A stretch of DNA of 64,000 nt from Colwellia sp. 12G3 (GTDB lineage Bacteria; Pseudomonadota; Gammaproteobacteria; Enterobacterales; Alteromonadaceae), in contig NZ_PJAQ01000028.1 in NCBI RefSeq assembly GCF_002836775.1, positions 1 through 64,000 of the forward strand, read 5' to 3'. Position numbers and translations under genes: made by a program. Shown here piece after piece: positions 16,160 to 23,853 of the stretch (position 1 is the first letter of the stretch; every line of letters starts with the position of its first letter). The notes under the pieces were generated by a model. That model did no database searches. It worked only from the letters and a program-made list of their open reading frames with translations, and was not told where the DNA came from.

Positions 16160-17125
16160 ATGCCACTGATCCTAGGTTTCGATGATTATTTATCACCCGC
16201 TATGCAACTTGCCCAAAGCATGCAAGCTGAATTTGGACTCGTTAAACTACACCAATTTCCTGACGGTGAAACTAAAGTGACACTCCCGGTAAATTTGCCA
16301 AAAAAAATTATTATTTGTCGTACGCTCAACCAACCAAATAATAAGTTAATAGATATTATCATCGCGGCAAGCGCGGCACGCAGTCAGGGTGTTGAGCACA
16401 TAACCTTAGTCGCGCCTTATTTATGTTATATGCGACAAGATATTGCTTTTAATGAGGGAGAGGCCGTTAGCCAAAAAATAATTGGTAAACTACTTAGCGA
16501 GTACTTCGATAGCGTCATCACCATAGACCCTCACTTACACCGCATTAGTAAACTCAGTGAAGCTATTCCAACCAATCAAGCGATTGCCTTGTACGCGACA
16601 AAGGCTATGTCGACATTTTTACAGCAGCACTTTAAAAATCCTATTATTATTGGTCCCGATGAAGAGTCAGCACAATGGGTTAAAGCGATTGCACAACCAC
16701 AAAACTGGCGTTATAGCATAGCTGTAAAGCAAAGATTTGATGATAAACATGTTGCCGTCAGTCTAGGTGAGTTATCAAACGGTGATAAACTGAATTCGAC
16801 CAACATAAGTTCAGCCGACTCCAATTCAGCTGATACTGTTTCAGGTAAAAGCTTACCGGTAAATATGAATAATCAAGACGTAGTGATTGTTGACGATATA
16901 GCCAGTACCGGAAAGACGCTAGAACAAACCATTGTACAATTACAGCAACACCAAACCGCGAGTATCTCAGTATTAGTCAGTCACGCCTTTTTTGTTGATG
17001 GTGCATTAGAGCGTTTAAAAGCTCTAGGTGTTACAAACATTTGGAGTAGTGATAGTGTTATCCATTCAACCAACGCTTTTAGCATCATTGATACTATCGT
17101 TGAGCAATTAAATAATACTCATTAA
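16160..17125 (+). CDS. Ribose-phosphate pyrophosphokinase homologue (archaeal-like)
   Basis: A 321-residue phosphoribosylpyrophosphate synthetase homologue. It has Y-M-R-Q-D-I-A-F-N-E-G-E-A-V-S near residue 95, D-P-H-L-H-R at 123-128 in place of the usual bacterial D-L-H-A-x-Q, and the PRPP loop V-V-I-V-D-D-I-A-S-T-G-K-T at ~241-253. The F-N-E-G-E motif and the D-P-H sequence resemble archaeal enzymes. A Ser/Asn/Asp-rich insertion (~205-235) sits just before the PRPP loop. It forms an operon with the AMP phosphorylase-like gene and is probably not the housekeeping prs. It may make PRPP from the phosphorylase product line. Confidence 0.83.
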   Translation: MPLILGFDDYLSPAMQLAQSMQAEFGLVKLHQFPDGETKVTLPVNLPKKIIICRTLNQPNNKLIDIIIAASAARSQGVEHITLVAPYLCYMRQDIAFNEGEAVSQKIIGKLLSEYFDSVITIDPHLHRISKLSEAIPTNQAIALYATKAMSTFLQQHFKNPIIIGPDEESAQWVKAIAQPQNWRYSIAVKQRFDDKHVAVSLGELSNGDKLNSTNISSADSNSADTVSGKSLPVNMNNQDVVIVDDIASTGKTLEQTIVQLQQHQTASISVLVSHAFFVDGALERLKALGVTNIWSSDSVIHSTNAFSIIDTIVEQLNNTH

Positions 17126-17240
17126 ACGGTACGAATTAAGCAATACTAATTAAATCACACCAATGAAATTAATTCGGATTATAAAATCCACCTAAAAGTG
17201 AAGTAGGTCAGCTTAAGTAAATTTTCTAGGGAAATAATAA

Positions 17241-17285
17241 AGTCCCTGCTACTCAGGTTATTCGTTAACCTCAGTAGCAGGGACT
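17241..17285. terminator. Long hairpin terminator
   Basis: AGTCCCTGCTACT pairs with AGTAGCAGGGACT and continues with AGGTTA/TAACCT after one C:C mismatch, with a loop of about five bases. On the minus strand it is followed by TTTATTATTTC, fitting termination of the small gene at 17345-17536. It may also end the plus-strand PRPP operon. Confidence 0.7.
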
Positions 17286-17344
17286 GATAATGATAAAATG
17301 GGGGCTTTAGTTAATATCGCATCAAGTTTTCCAGCAAAATAACG

Positions 17345-17536
17345 CTATCCACCAACAGGTACTATGCCCTTGATAGTTAATTCACCTAGAGTTTCTGTAA
17401 CATCTATTTTATGGTACTTAAGGGCAAATGACATTGCTTGTAATTTGCACTGATGCTTACCATCAACCAGAATATTACTTTTTGGGGATAACTTTATTTT
17501 ACGGATCGCTTGCGGGGTATTAAATTCCATTTTCAT
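17345..17536 (-). CDS. Small hypothetical protein (63 aa)
   Basis: I start it at 17536 because AAAGGAATC lies directly before that ATG. The longer frame up to 17635 adds an unlikely N-terminus. The protein begins MKMEFNTPQAIRKIKLSPKS and contains V-D-G-K-H-Q-C-K-L and a predicted beta-alpha fold, with no signal peptide. It lies downstream of the nitrate porin gene on the same strand, between two hairpin terminators, so it is likely transcribed alone. Family not recognised. Confidence 0.65.
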   Translation of the reverse strand: MKMEFNTPQAIRKIKLSPKSNILVDGKHQCKLQAMSFALKYHKIDVTETLGELTIKGIVPVGG

Positions 17537-17666
17537 GATTCCTTTAAAGTAGAAACGCTTACCTTGTACATTACGTGTACAACCGTCAGTGTAGGCTAAA
17601 TTAAAAATAATGCTAATCAGGTGAATTTTTATCACTACCCCAATATTTATTATCTATATAAAGCAA

Positions 17667-17698
17667 AACATCGCATCAAAATACTTTGATGCGATGTT
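17667..17698 (-). terminator. Terminator downstream of the nitrate operon porin
   Basis: A perfect 14-bp stem AACATCGCATCAAA/TTTGATGCGATGTT around a four-base loop. On the minus strand it is followed by TTGCTTTATATA. It probably marks the 3' end of the nrtA-nrtB-nrtD-porin transcript. Confidence 0.75.
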
Positions 17699-17792
17699 TA
17701 CTCTATAAAACCTCAAAATGGCTTAACCTTTGCGCTGAATCGAATCAAAGTTGAAACTCATTTCTAGGGTGACTTAAAAACTAGCTTTAGGT

Positions 17793-19004
17793 TTAAAATT
17801 TAGCGTTTAGCCATAACCATATTTTATTTGTATCAACCGTTCCTGCCGTTGCATCACCGGCAGAATAAGCCGCTAATTTGATACCTGCAGTATAGTTTTT
17901 AGTGAAACTATTAGAATAGATGGCATTAAATTCAGAGCCTAAATCATCAACGGTTGCAGAAGCTTCATCGGCATCAAATTTGTGATAGATAACGGCCCAT
18001 TTTCCGCCCGCAACTTTACCGCCAACACTGGCATATAAATCGGCGAGACCTTCTTTAGGCGTATTTAAGAATTGATCTGACCAACCATTAAATTTATGCA
18101 ACGTCGCTAAAGGCGTCGAAAAACCATAATTACCATTATCAGAGCCAAGTAATTCGTAACCCACTTTCAAACCAATACCTGAAAATGCAGTACTTAGTTC
18201 AGCTAAGAGGTAATCAGCGGAGTAAGACGTGGTTGCATTATCAGCATCTTGTTGAGCATATTCTACTTGGTAAGATATTTTTTGTTCACCAATTGACGTG
18301 CCGCCATTAAAACGAATACCAAAGGTATCTAAACCATTATCAGTATCGTTATCAACTTCTAATAAATAGCCGTAAGCAGTGATTTTACCCAATGATGTTT
18401 TGTAAGCTGCATTGAGTAAATGATCATTAGAATCTATATCTTTAGCTTCGGCAAAAATTCTATTACGTTTGGTAATATAACCATAATCTACCGTTAAATC
18501 TTTAATGGGTTGATAAGCAAAAGTTACCCCATCAAATGTTTGCCTATCTTGGCGCCAGCCAACATGACCAACAAAACGATGATTATCCATTGTTATCAAC
18601 TGACGACCCACTTTGATGGCGAGAGATTTTTGTTGGTATTGCAGTAAAAATTGATCAAGCTCTGTTGTTTCAGGATCGGCTATCACTGAATAATCGGTAT
18701 TTTTACCTAAGGTATTATTGTAATCATCCATGCCAAGTACTGTGCGAGAATCTTCAAATTCGATTAAGGAAGAAAAGCCTGCTACCTTACCTGTTTCGTA
18801 AGTTAAACGCGTGCGTAAAGTAAGCGCATCAGCATCTTTTTTGGTGTTGTCTTGATCTACTGTTTCATAACGTAGGTTTAAATTAATCTTGGTTTTACCA
18901 TTAATTACGGCTTCTGCTATTGAAGAATTTTCAGCAAAAGCCATAGATGAACAACTACCTGCTAAGCTGATGGATAGACATAAAGCGATTTTATTCAATG
19001 TCAT
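17793..19004 (-). CDS. Outer-membrane porin of the nitrate uptake locus
   Basis: The 403-residue precursor has a signal peptide (~1-25, ending M-A-F-A). The rest is an alternating beta-strand sequence rich in Y, D and N that ends in the outer-membrane signature phenylalanine (W-L-N-A-K-F). It resembles alginate-export/OprD-like porins, with V-G-R-Q-L-I-T-M-D-N and G-W-R-Q-D-R-Q-T-F-D-G-V in the first half. It is last in the nitrate ABC operon, which suggests that it passes nitrate across the outer membrane in nutrient-poor seawater. That role is inferred from position. A 64-bp tandem repeat separates it from nrtD. Confidence 0.8.
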   Translation of the reverse strand: MTLNKIALCLSISLAGSCSSMAFAENSSIAEAVINGKTKINLNLRYETVDQDNTKKDADALTLRTRLTYETGKVAGFSSLIEFEDSRTVLGMDDYNNTLGKNTDYSVIADPETTELDQFLLQYQQKSLAIKVGRQLITMDNHRFVGHVGWRQDRQTFDGVTFAYQPIKDLTVDYGYITKRNRIFAEAKDIDSNDHLLNAAYKTSLGKITAYGYLLEVDNDTDNGLDTFGIRFNGGTSIGEQKISYQVEYAQQDADNATTSYSADYLLAELSTAFSGIGLKVGYELLGSDNGNYGFSTPLATLHKFNGWSDQFLNTPKEGLADLYASVGGKVAGGKWAVIYHKFDADEASATVDDLGSEFNAIYSNSFTKNYTAGIKLAAYSAGDATAGTVDTNKIWLWLNAKF

Positions 19005-19046
19005 GGGTTAATTTTCCTTTCATGTTTTAAGTTAAGTTATGTTTAG

Positions 19047-19110
19047 TTATTTTTAATTATTTTTAATTATTTTTAATTATTTTTAATTATTTTTAATTAT
19101 TTTTAATTAT
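19047..19110. repeat. Tandem 10-bp repeat (TTTTAATTAT) between nrtD and the porin gene
   Basis: At least six consecutive exact copies of TTTTAATTAT, plus a partial copy at the left end. The array abuts and just reaches the stop codon of the upstream ATPase gene. The 10-bp period puts A/T tracts in phase with the helix, so the DNA may be bent. Copy number is likely to vary by slippage. Confidence 0.85.
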
Positions 19111-20006
19111 TATTGTGTACTGACACGTTTTCTCGGTATTGATTTTGGGGTTACCGCTTTACTGCTAATGTTCTCTACCTTTCTTTGTTTCTCATAAAGG
19201 AAAGTTAATACCTCAGAACGAAGTCGGTTATATTCAATATCTTTGGCAAGCGACAATCGACTGCGCGGGCGTTCAAGTTTAACATCGAGAATTTCACCCA
19301 CAGTGGCTTCAGGCCCATTAGTCATCATCACGATGCGATCAGAAAGCAATACCGCTTCATCAACATCATGGGTGATCATGATCACCGTGTTATTCAGCTC
19401 ATTTTGAATTTCCATCAGTGAGTCTTGCATATGCGCTCGGGTTAAGGCATCAAGGGCACCAAACGGCTCATCCATTAATAAAACTTCTGGCTGCATCGCT
19501 AAGGCACGCGCAATACCGACCCGTTGCTTCATACCACCAGATATTTCATCGGGACGTTTAAACATGGCGTGGTCCATGTGTACAAGTTTTAAGTTGTATT
19601 CAATCCATTCTTTCATTTCACCTTTTGACATGGTTTTGTTGAAGACTTGCTTTACCGCTAGTTCAACATTTTGATATGCCGTTAACCAAGGCAACAATGA
19701 GTGGTTTTGAAAAACAACAGCACGTTCAGGTCCGGGTTCATTTACTTCTTTATTCTGCAGTAAAATACCGCCTTTCGTTGCTTGATAAAGTCCTGCAACA
19801 ATATTAAGTACGGTTGATTTCCCACAACCAGAGTGACCAATCAGCGAAATAAACTCGCCTTTATCAATTTTAAGATCTACATTCTTTAACGCCGTAAAGC
19901 CGCCAGTATCTGTAGGGAAAACCATGTCTATTTGACTAATATTTAAAAAGGCTTGTGCCGTATTCTTTTCTAAAAATTCAGGGTTTTCTAAAGCTGATAA
20001 ATTCAT
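19110..20006 (-). CDS. nrtD: Nitrate ABC transporter ATP-binding protein
   Basis: A 298-residue ATPase with Walker A G-H-S-G-C-G-K-S-T, Q-loop V-F-Q-N-H-S-L-L-P-W-L-T, signature I-S-G-G-M-K-Q-R, and Walker B V-L-L-M-D-E-P-F-G-A-L-D. The H-S-L-L-P-W and G-G-M-K-Q-R forms are typical of the nitrate/sulfonate/taurine importer group. It ends in a basic tail after residue 265. It is nine bases downstream of nrtB. It lacks the NrtA-like C-terminal domain of cyanobacterial NrtC and so corresponds to NrtD. Confidence 0.9.
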   Translation of the reverse strand: MNLSALENPEFLEKNTAQAFLNISQIDMVFPTDTGGFTALKNVDLKIDKGEFISLIGHSGCGKSTVLNIVAGLYQATKGGILLQNKEVNEPGPERAVVFQNHSLLPWLTAYQNVELAVKQVFNKTMSKGEMKEWIEYNLKLVHMDHAMFKRPDEISGGMKQRVGIARALAMQPEVLLMDEPFGALDALTRAHMQDSLMEIQNELNNTVIMITHDVDEAVLLSDRIVMMTNGPEATVGEILDVKLERPRSRLSLAKDIEYNRLRSEVLTFLYEKQRKVENISSKAVTPKSIPRKRVSTQ

Positions 20007-20015
20007 AATGATTCC

Positions 20016-21014
20016 TTAAACGCTTGCGCTTGATTTGTCCCAAGAAACTTTTCGTTGTAGCTCCAGCATCGCTCGGTCCAATAAAAAGCCGATAAAGCCA
20101 ATAACAATGACCGCCGCCATGATACGAGCCAAAGAGTCTGAACTACCATTTTGGAACTCATCCCAAACAAACTTACCTAAGCCGGGGTTTTGTGCCAACA
20201 TTTCTGCAGCAATCAGTACCATCCATGCAACACCAAATGACAAACGCATACCCGTGAAAATCATCGGGACTGACGCAGGTAATACTATTTTTTGAATATG
20301 GGTAAATGTAGGTAGGCGTAAAACTTTACTTACATTGAGTAAGTCGCTGTCTATTGAAGAAACACCAATAGAGGTATTGATTACCATTGGCCACAAGCTA
20401 CATAAGCTAACGGTAATTAACGACGTTAAGAATGACTTTGATACCATAGGATCATCAGAGACATAAAGTGCACTAACAACCATAGTAACTAAAGGCAGCC
20501 ATGCCAGCGGTGATACCGGTTTAAATATTTGCACAATAGGGTTTATTGCTGAATTTAAACGTTTATTTAATCCCATCCAAATACCAAGTGGAATGGCAAT
20601 GATTGCTGCGACTAAAAAACCACAGGTTACCGTGAATAAACTAGTAAGAATTTGATCAAAAAAGGTTTCCTTACCTGTATATGCTCTTATCTTGCCAACA
20701 TAGTTAGGATTGTTCACCTGCTTAGCTAAATTGCGTTTCTCCTGTCGCTGATAAAAGGCTTCAGCTTTTTCTCGCTCTGCGACATGTTCGATATAGAGTG
20801 ACGAAAATTGTTTAACAACCGCATTGGGGCCAGGAAACGTACCTAAAGAGGTATGAATACTTTGTGCTGAAATTGACCATAAAAATAAAAATATTGTTAA
20901 GCCAATAACAGGCAGTAACATCGCATTAGTGATTTTACTTAAGACATTTTTAGAAACTTTCATCACCTGCTTTGTTACGGTTAATTGGCTTGCATTTACT
21001 GTTGTTAAACTCAT
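20016..21014 (-). CDS. nrtB: Nitrate ABC transporter permease
   Basis: This 332-residue inner-membrane protein has about six transmembrane segments and the binding-protein-dependent transport signature around A-A-E-M-L-A-Q-N-P-G-L-G-K-F-V-W-D-E-F, typical of NrtB/TauC/SsuC. An extended periplasmic loop (~75-115) is charged (E-R-E-K-A-E-A-F-Y-Q-R-Q-E-K-R), as in proteobacterial NrtB. It lies 38 bases after nrtA. Together with two copies of NrtD it should form the inner-membrane nitrate channel. Confidence 0.9.
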   Translation of the reverse strand: MSLTTVNASQLTVTKQVMKVSKNVLSKITNAMLLPVIGLTIFLFLWSISAQSIHTSLGTFPGPNAVVKQFSSLYIEHVAEREKAEAFYQRQEKRNLAKQVNNPNYVGKIRAYTGKETFFDQILTSLFTVTCGFLVAAIIAIPLGIWMGLNKRLNSAINPIVQIFKPVSPLAWLPLVTMVVSALYVSDDPMVSKSFLTSLITVSLCSLWPMVINTSIGVSSIDSDLLNVSKVLRLPTFTHIQKIVLPASVPMIFTGMRLSFGVAWMVLIAAEMLAQNPGLGKFVWDEFQNGSSDSLARIMAAVIVIGFIGFLLDRAMLELQRKVSWDKSSASV

Positions 21015-21052
21015 CTATTACCCCTTATATAATCAGCTTTAGCGAATAATGC

Positions 21053-22438
21053 TTAAAGCTTGTCACCCTTTTTAAGACCCAGTGTGAATTTTTCTAAATA
21101 GGCATTAGGTTGATTTCCGTCATAAACAATATCGTCTATAAAATGTTTTTGAGGTGCTTTAAAACCCGTTTCTTTCGTAAAGTCTGGGAAATCACTTGCA
21201 GAAATCAATTTATCGGCAATCAATGATTTAGCCGCTTTTTCGTAGATATCTGGACGATAGACTTTTGCCGCTAAGTCTTTGTACCATTGGTCACTTTTGT
21301 CATCTGAAATCTGTCCCCAACGACGCATTTGCGTTAGATACCAAATAGCATCTGAGTAATATGGAAAGGTAGCGTTATATCTAAAGAATACGTTGAAATC
21401 AGGCACTGCTCGTTTATCACCTTTTTCATATTCAAAAGTCCCTGTCATCGAGTTAGCAATAACATCGTAATCAGCACCCACATAATTAGATTGAGATAAT
21501 ATTTTCACTGCAGCAGGACGGTTAACATTGTTGTTGTCGTCTAACCATTTAGCAGCGCGAATAAGAGCACGTGTTAAACGTATAGTGGTGTTTGGATATT
21601 TTTCTGCAAAATCGGCACTCATGCCGAATACTTTTTCCGGGTTGTTTTTCCATATTTCATAATCGGTAACTACGGGTACGCCAATACCTTTAAATACCGC
21701 TTGTTGGTTCCAAGGTTCGCCGACACAATAACCATGAATAGTCCCAGCTTCCATTGTTGATGGCATTTGTGGCGGCGGCGTTACCGAAAGCAAAGCTTGG
21801 GCATCAATTTGTCCTGAGTTATCCCCCTTGTGCGGTGCATAATAACCTGGGTGTATTCCGCCTGCGGCTAACCAATAACGTAATTCGTAGTTATGAGTAG
21901 ACACGGGAAATACCATGCCCATTTTAAAGGGCTTACCTTCTGCTGCTAAGCTTTCTATAACGGGTTTTAATGAATCTGCTTTGATTGGGTGTACCGGTCT
22001 CCCATCAGCCATTTTGGGAATGTTTGGCTTCATTTTTTTCCAGATATCGTTAGAAACGGTAATAGCGTTACCATTTAAATCCATTGAAAAAGGTGTAATG
22101 ATATGTGCTTTAGTTCCGTATCCCATTGTGGCTGCAATAGGCTGACCCGCAAGCATATGGGCACCATCTAAGGTGCCATCTATCACACCATTAAGTAGCA
22201 CCTTCCAGTTAGCTTGCGCTTCAATGGTGACGTATAACCCTTCATCTTCGAAGTAACCATTTTCATAAGCAATAGCAATAGGTGCCATATCGGTTAGTTT
22301 AATAAAACCAAACTTTAACTCTTCCTTTTCTGGTTCGCCAAGCGTCTGAGCATTAACGATATAAGTGCCTGAACAGACTAGCGCAATACCCAGCGACAAA
22401 CTTTTTAGACTCGAGGTTATAGGTTTTTTCCAATTCAT
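21053..22438 (-). CDS. nrtA: Nitrate ABC transporter substrate-binding protein
   Basis: The 461-residue periplasmic protein has a signal peptide (~1-30, M-N-W-K-K-P then a hydrophobic core). It matches the NrtA/CmpA family: [16 protein letters not shown], a [10 protein letters not shown] stretch, [17 protein letters not shown], and G-Y-C-V-G-E-P-W-N. These residues line the nitrate pocket in the family. AAGGAA precedes the ATG. It is the first gene of the operon, behind a ~260-base structured leader. Bicarbonate (CmpA) is the main alternative, but the ANTAR regulator points to nitrate. Confidence 0.92.
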   Translation of the reverse strand: MNWKKPITSSLKSLSLGIALVCSGTYIVNAQTLGEPEKEELKFGFIKLTDMAPIAIAYENGYFEDEGLYVTIEAQANWKVLLNGVIDGTLDGAHMLAGQPIAATMGYGTKAHIITPFSMDLNGNAITVSNDIWKKMKPNIPKMADGRPVHPIKADSLKPVIESLAAEGKPFKMGMVFPVSTHNYELRYWLAAGGIHPGYYAPHKGDNSGQIDAQALLSVTPPPQMPSTMEAGTIHGYCVGEPWNQQAVFKGIGVPVVTDYEIWKNNPEKVFGMSADFAEKYPNTTIRLTRALIRAAKWLDDNNNVNRPAAVKILSQSNYVGADYDVIANSMTGTFEYEKGDKRAVPDFNVFFRYNATFPYYSDAIWYLTQMRRWGQISDDKSDQWYKDLAAKVYRPDIYEKAAKSLIADKLISASDFPDFTKETGFKAPQKHFIDDIVYDGNQPNAYLEKFTLGLKKGDKL

Positions 22439-22500
22439 AATGAATTCCTTATAGGGTTTATAAAAATGTGAAAGAGTAAATGTTAAATAATAAAAAAATC

Positions 22501-22553
22501 AAAAAAAAACGCCCACCAATATTCAGCCCATTAAGGTTGATTATTGATGAGCG
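22501..22553 (-). terminator. Leader terminator of the nitrate operon
   Basis: Read on the minus strand, CGCTCATCAATA (22553-22542) pairs over twelve positions, counting G-U pairs, with TATTGGTGGGCG (22521-22510). Nine Ts follow at 22509-22501. It lies ~60 bases before nrtA with no gene in between, so it would stop transcription of the operon unless relieved. Its 5' arm overlaps the second ANTAR hairpin at 22549-22562. Confidence 0.88.
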
Positions 22554-22616
22554 CCATTGCTCGTATAGTGAAAAGGCTTATGCCTATCATTATCCTGCAG
22601 CGTCGTTGCTGTCAGG
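22549..22616 (-). promoter_or_regulatory. Dual-hexaloop ANTAR antitermination element
   Basis: On the minus strand, the first hairpin (22616-22594) has stem CCTGaCAGC/GCTGCAGG with one bulged A and hexaloop AACGAC. The second (22562-22549) has stem GAGC/GCTC and hexaloop AATGGC. Both loops have A at position 1 and G at position 4, the pattern recognised by ANTAR-domain antiterminators. The 3' arm of the second hairpin is also the 5' arm of the terminator, so protein-stabilised hairpins would preclude termination. A third small hairpin (AGGC-ATAA-GCCT) lies between them. Confidence 0.8.
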
Positions 22617-22713
22617 CTTTATTACTTTATTTTTATCGCCGTTGACAAAAATATTTTTTGTTTTGCTGTGTTAACTTAATCTGGTACTTAGTTAATTACT
22701 TACATAGATGAAT

Positions 22714-22729
22714 TGCAGGTATTATGCCA
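22714..22729 (-). promoter_or_regulatory. Putative sigma-54 promoter of the nitrate operon
   Basis: The minus-strand sequence TGGCATAATACCTGCA fits the sigma-54 pattern TGGCAC-N5-TTGCA, with the GG and GC elements at correct spacing and two mismatches. Transcription would start near 22702, giving a leader that contains the whole ANTAR element. A weaker sigma-70 alternative (TTGTCA, 18 bp, TAATAA) lies downstream near 22645-22620. Confidence 0.55.
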
Positions 22730-22812
22730 ATTTGAATTTTATTACTTTTACTGGCCTCACAACGTTTTACTGTGTAATTAGCTATCTTAATTGCACAATA
22801 ATAATGATGAAA

Positions 22813-22829
22813 TGCACCACACTTGTTCA
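22813..22829. promoter_or_regulatory. Candidate NtrC binding site
   Basis: TGCACC-ACACT-TGTTCA resembles the NtrC site TGCACC-N5-GGTGCA, with a perfect left half and four of six matches in the right half. It is ~95 bp upstream of the putative sigma-54 promoter, a usual enhancer distance, and lies just past the nasT stop codon. Confidence 0.45.
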
Positions 22830-22836
22830 TATACCT

Positions 22837-23496
22837 CTATACCTTAGGTGTTGACAGCAGTTGACACACATCAATAATGTTTTTTGCTACCGTCGCCAGT
22901 GATCCTCCTTGATCCATTGCCATTTTCCTTAGCGTGCCATAAGCCTCATTTTCACTTATTTGCTTTTGTTGCATGATCAGCCCTTTTGCTCTTTCAATAT
23001 ACTTGCGACTTTCTAACTGGGTTTTAGCCTGTTTAAGCTCGTTATGTAAAGACTGTACAGATTTAAAGCGTTCATTGGCGACTGAAATAATACTCTTGAG
23101 TCGTTGAGGTAATATTTCATTAACCACATAAGCACTGACACCCGATTTAATCGCGTTCTGAATAACATTGGGTGAATCATTTTCTGCGAATATAACAATA
23201 GGTAAAGGTGATAATTGATTTATTTCCGCCAGATCCCTCAAGGTTGCCTCACTAGGTAAGTCAGTCGCTAGAATAAGAATACTGGGATTACATAAATCAA
23301 TTTGTTCAATCATATTGTCATAAAAAGAGATGTGTTTAGTAATATGATAACCAAAATCCATTAATGCGCTTTTCAGCATAGAGCTAGCGTTTGGTTGCTC
23401 TTCAATTAAAAGCACACTGATATTTTCTAATCCTTGATCAATTGCATTTTTACGCAAAAGATTATTTTTGTTGACCCGTTTATTGTTAAGGCTCAT
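22837..23496 (-). CDS. nasT: ANTAR-domain response regulator NasT
   Basis: A 219-residue regulator with an N-terminal receiver-like domain (~28-145; V-L-L-I-E-E and L-I-L-A-T-D around the phosphorylation pocket) and a C-terminal ANTAR domain (~155-215). The ANTAR part shows Y-I-E-R-A-K-G-L-I-M, E-x-E-A-Y-x-x-L-R-K-M-A and V-A-K-N-I-I-D. NasT binds paired hexaloop hairpins in nitrate-assimilation leaders to prevent termination; such an element lies directly downstream. The acidic pocket is E-E rather than D-D. The usual nitrate-sensing partner NasS is not in this window. Confidence 0.9.
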   Translation of the reverse strand: MSLNNKRVNKNNLLRKNAIDQGLENISVLLIEEQPNASSMLKSALMDFGYHITKHISFYDNMIEQIDLCNPSILILATDLPSEATLRDLAEINQLSPLPIVIFAENDSPNVIQNAIKSGVSAYVVNEILPQRLKSIISVANERFKSVQSLHNELKQAKTQLESRKYIERAKGLIMQQKQISENEAYGTLRKMAMDQGGSLATVAKNIIDVCQLLSTPKV

Positions 23497-23853
23497 TTTA
23501 TTTTCAACCTAGGTAATATTTTTAGTTACAATTATGCAATCACAATTGCTTCTTTCATCAAAACCTAATACAAAATCTAAGCCATATATTATTACGTTAA
23601 ATTACAGTCGCTTAAGCAGTTTTTCATAAAATAATTCAGGTTACTTGCACCAATAAAGTTAGAATGTAATATAACAGCGCCCGCTTATTGCTCATCGTTT
23701 TTAAAGAACAACTAAATAACCAGCATTCGCGGCAACAGTAAAATAGTAAAGTGTATACCCATTAATAAAGCTATTATTCATCATAGAGTTAAGAATAAAA
23801 CCAATAGGTTTCAGATTAACTGAGTAAAAACCAAGCACAATCAGGAGTAAACA
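23497..23853. other. Divergent intergenic region nasT / Kef antiporter
   Basis: About 360 bp without a gene. It must hold the promoters of nasT (leftward) and of the antiporter gene (rightward). I see no clear conserved site. Confidence 0.4.

Noticed and set aside
19047-19110. Possible CRISPR array
   Set aside because: The unit is 10 bp with no spacers; a simple tandem repeat. No cas genes in the window.
22480-22674. Plus-strand 64-codon frame in the nitrate leader
   Set aside because: Coincides with the terminator and hexaloop hairpins of the opposite strand, which explain the sequence better.
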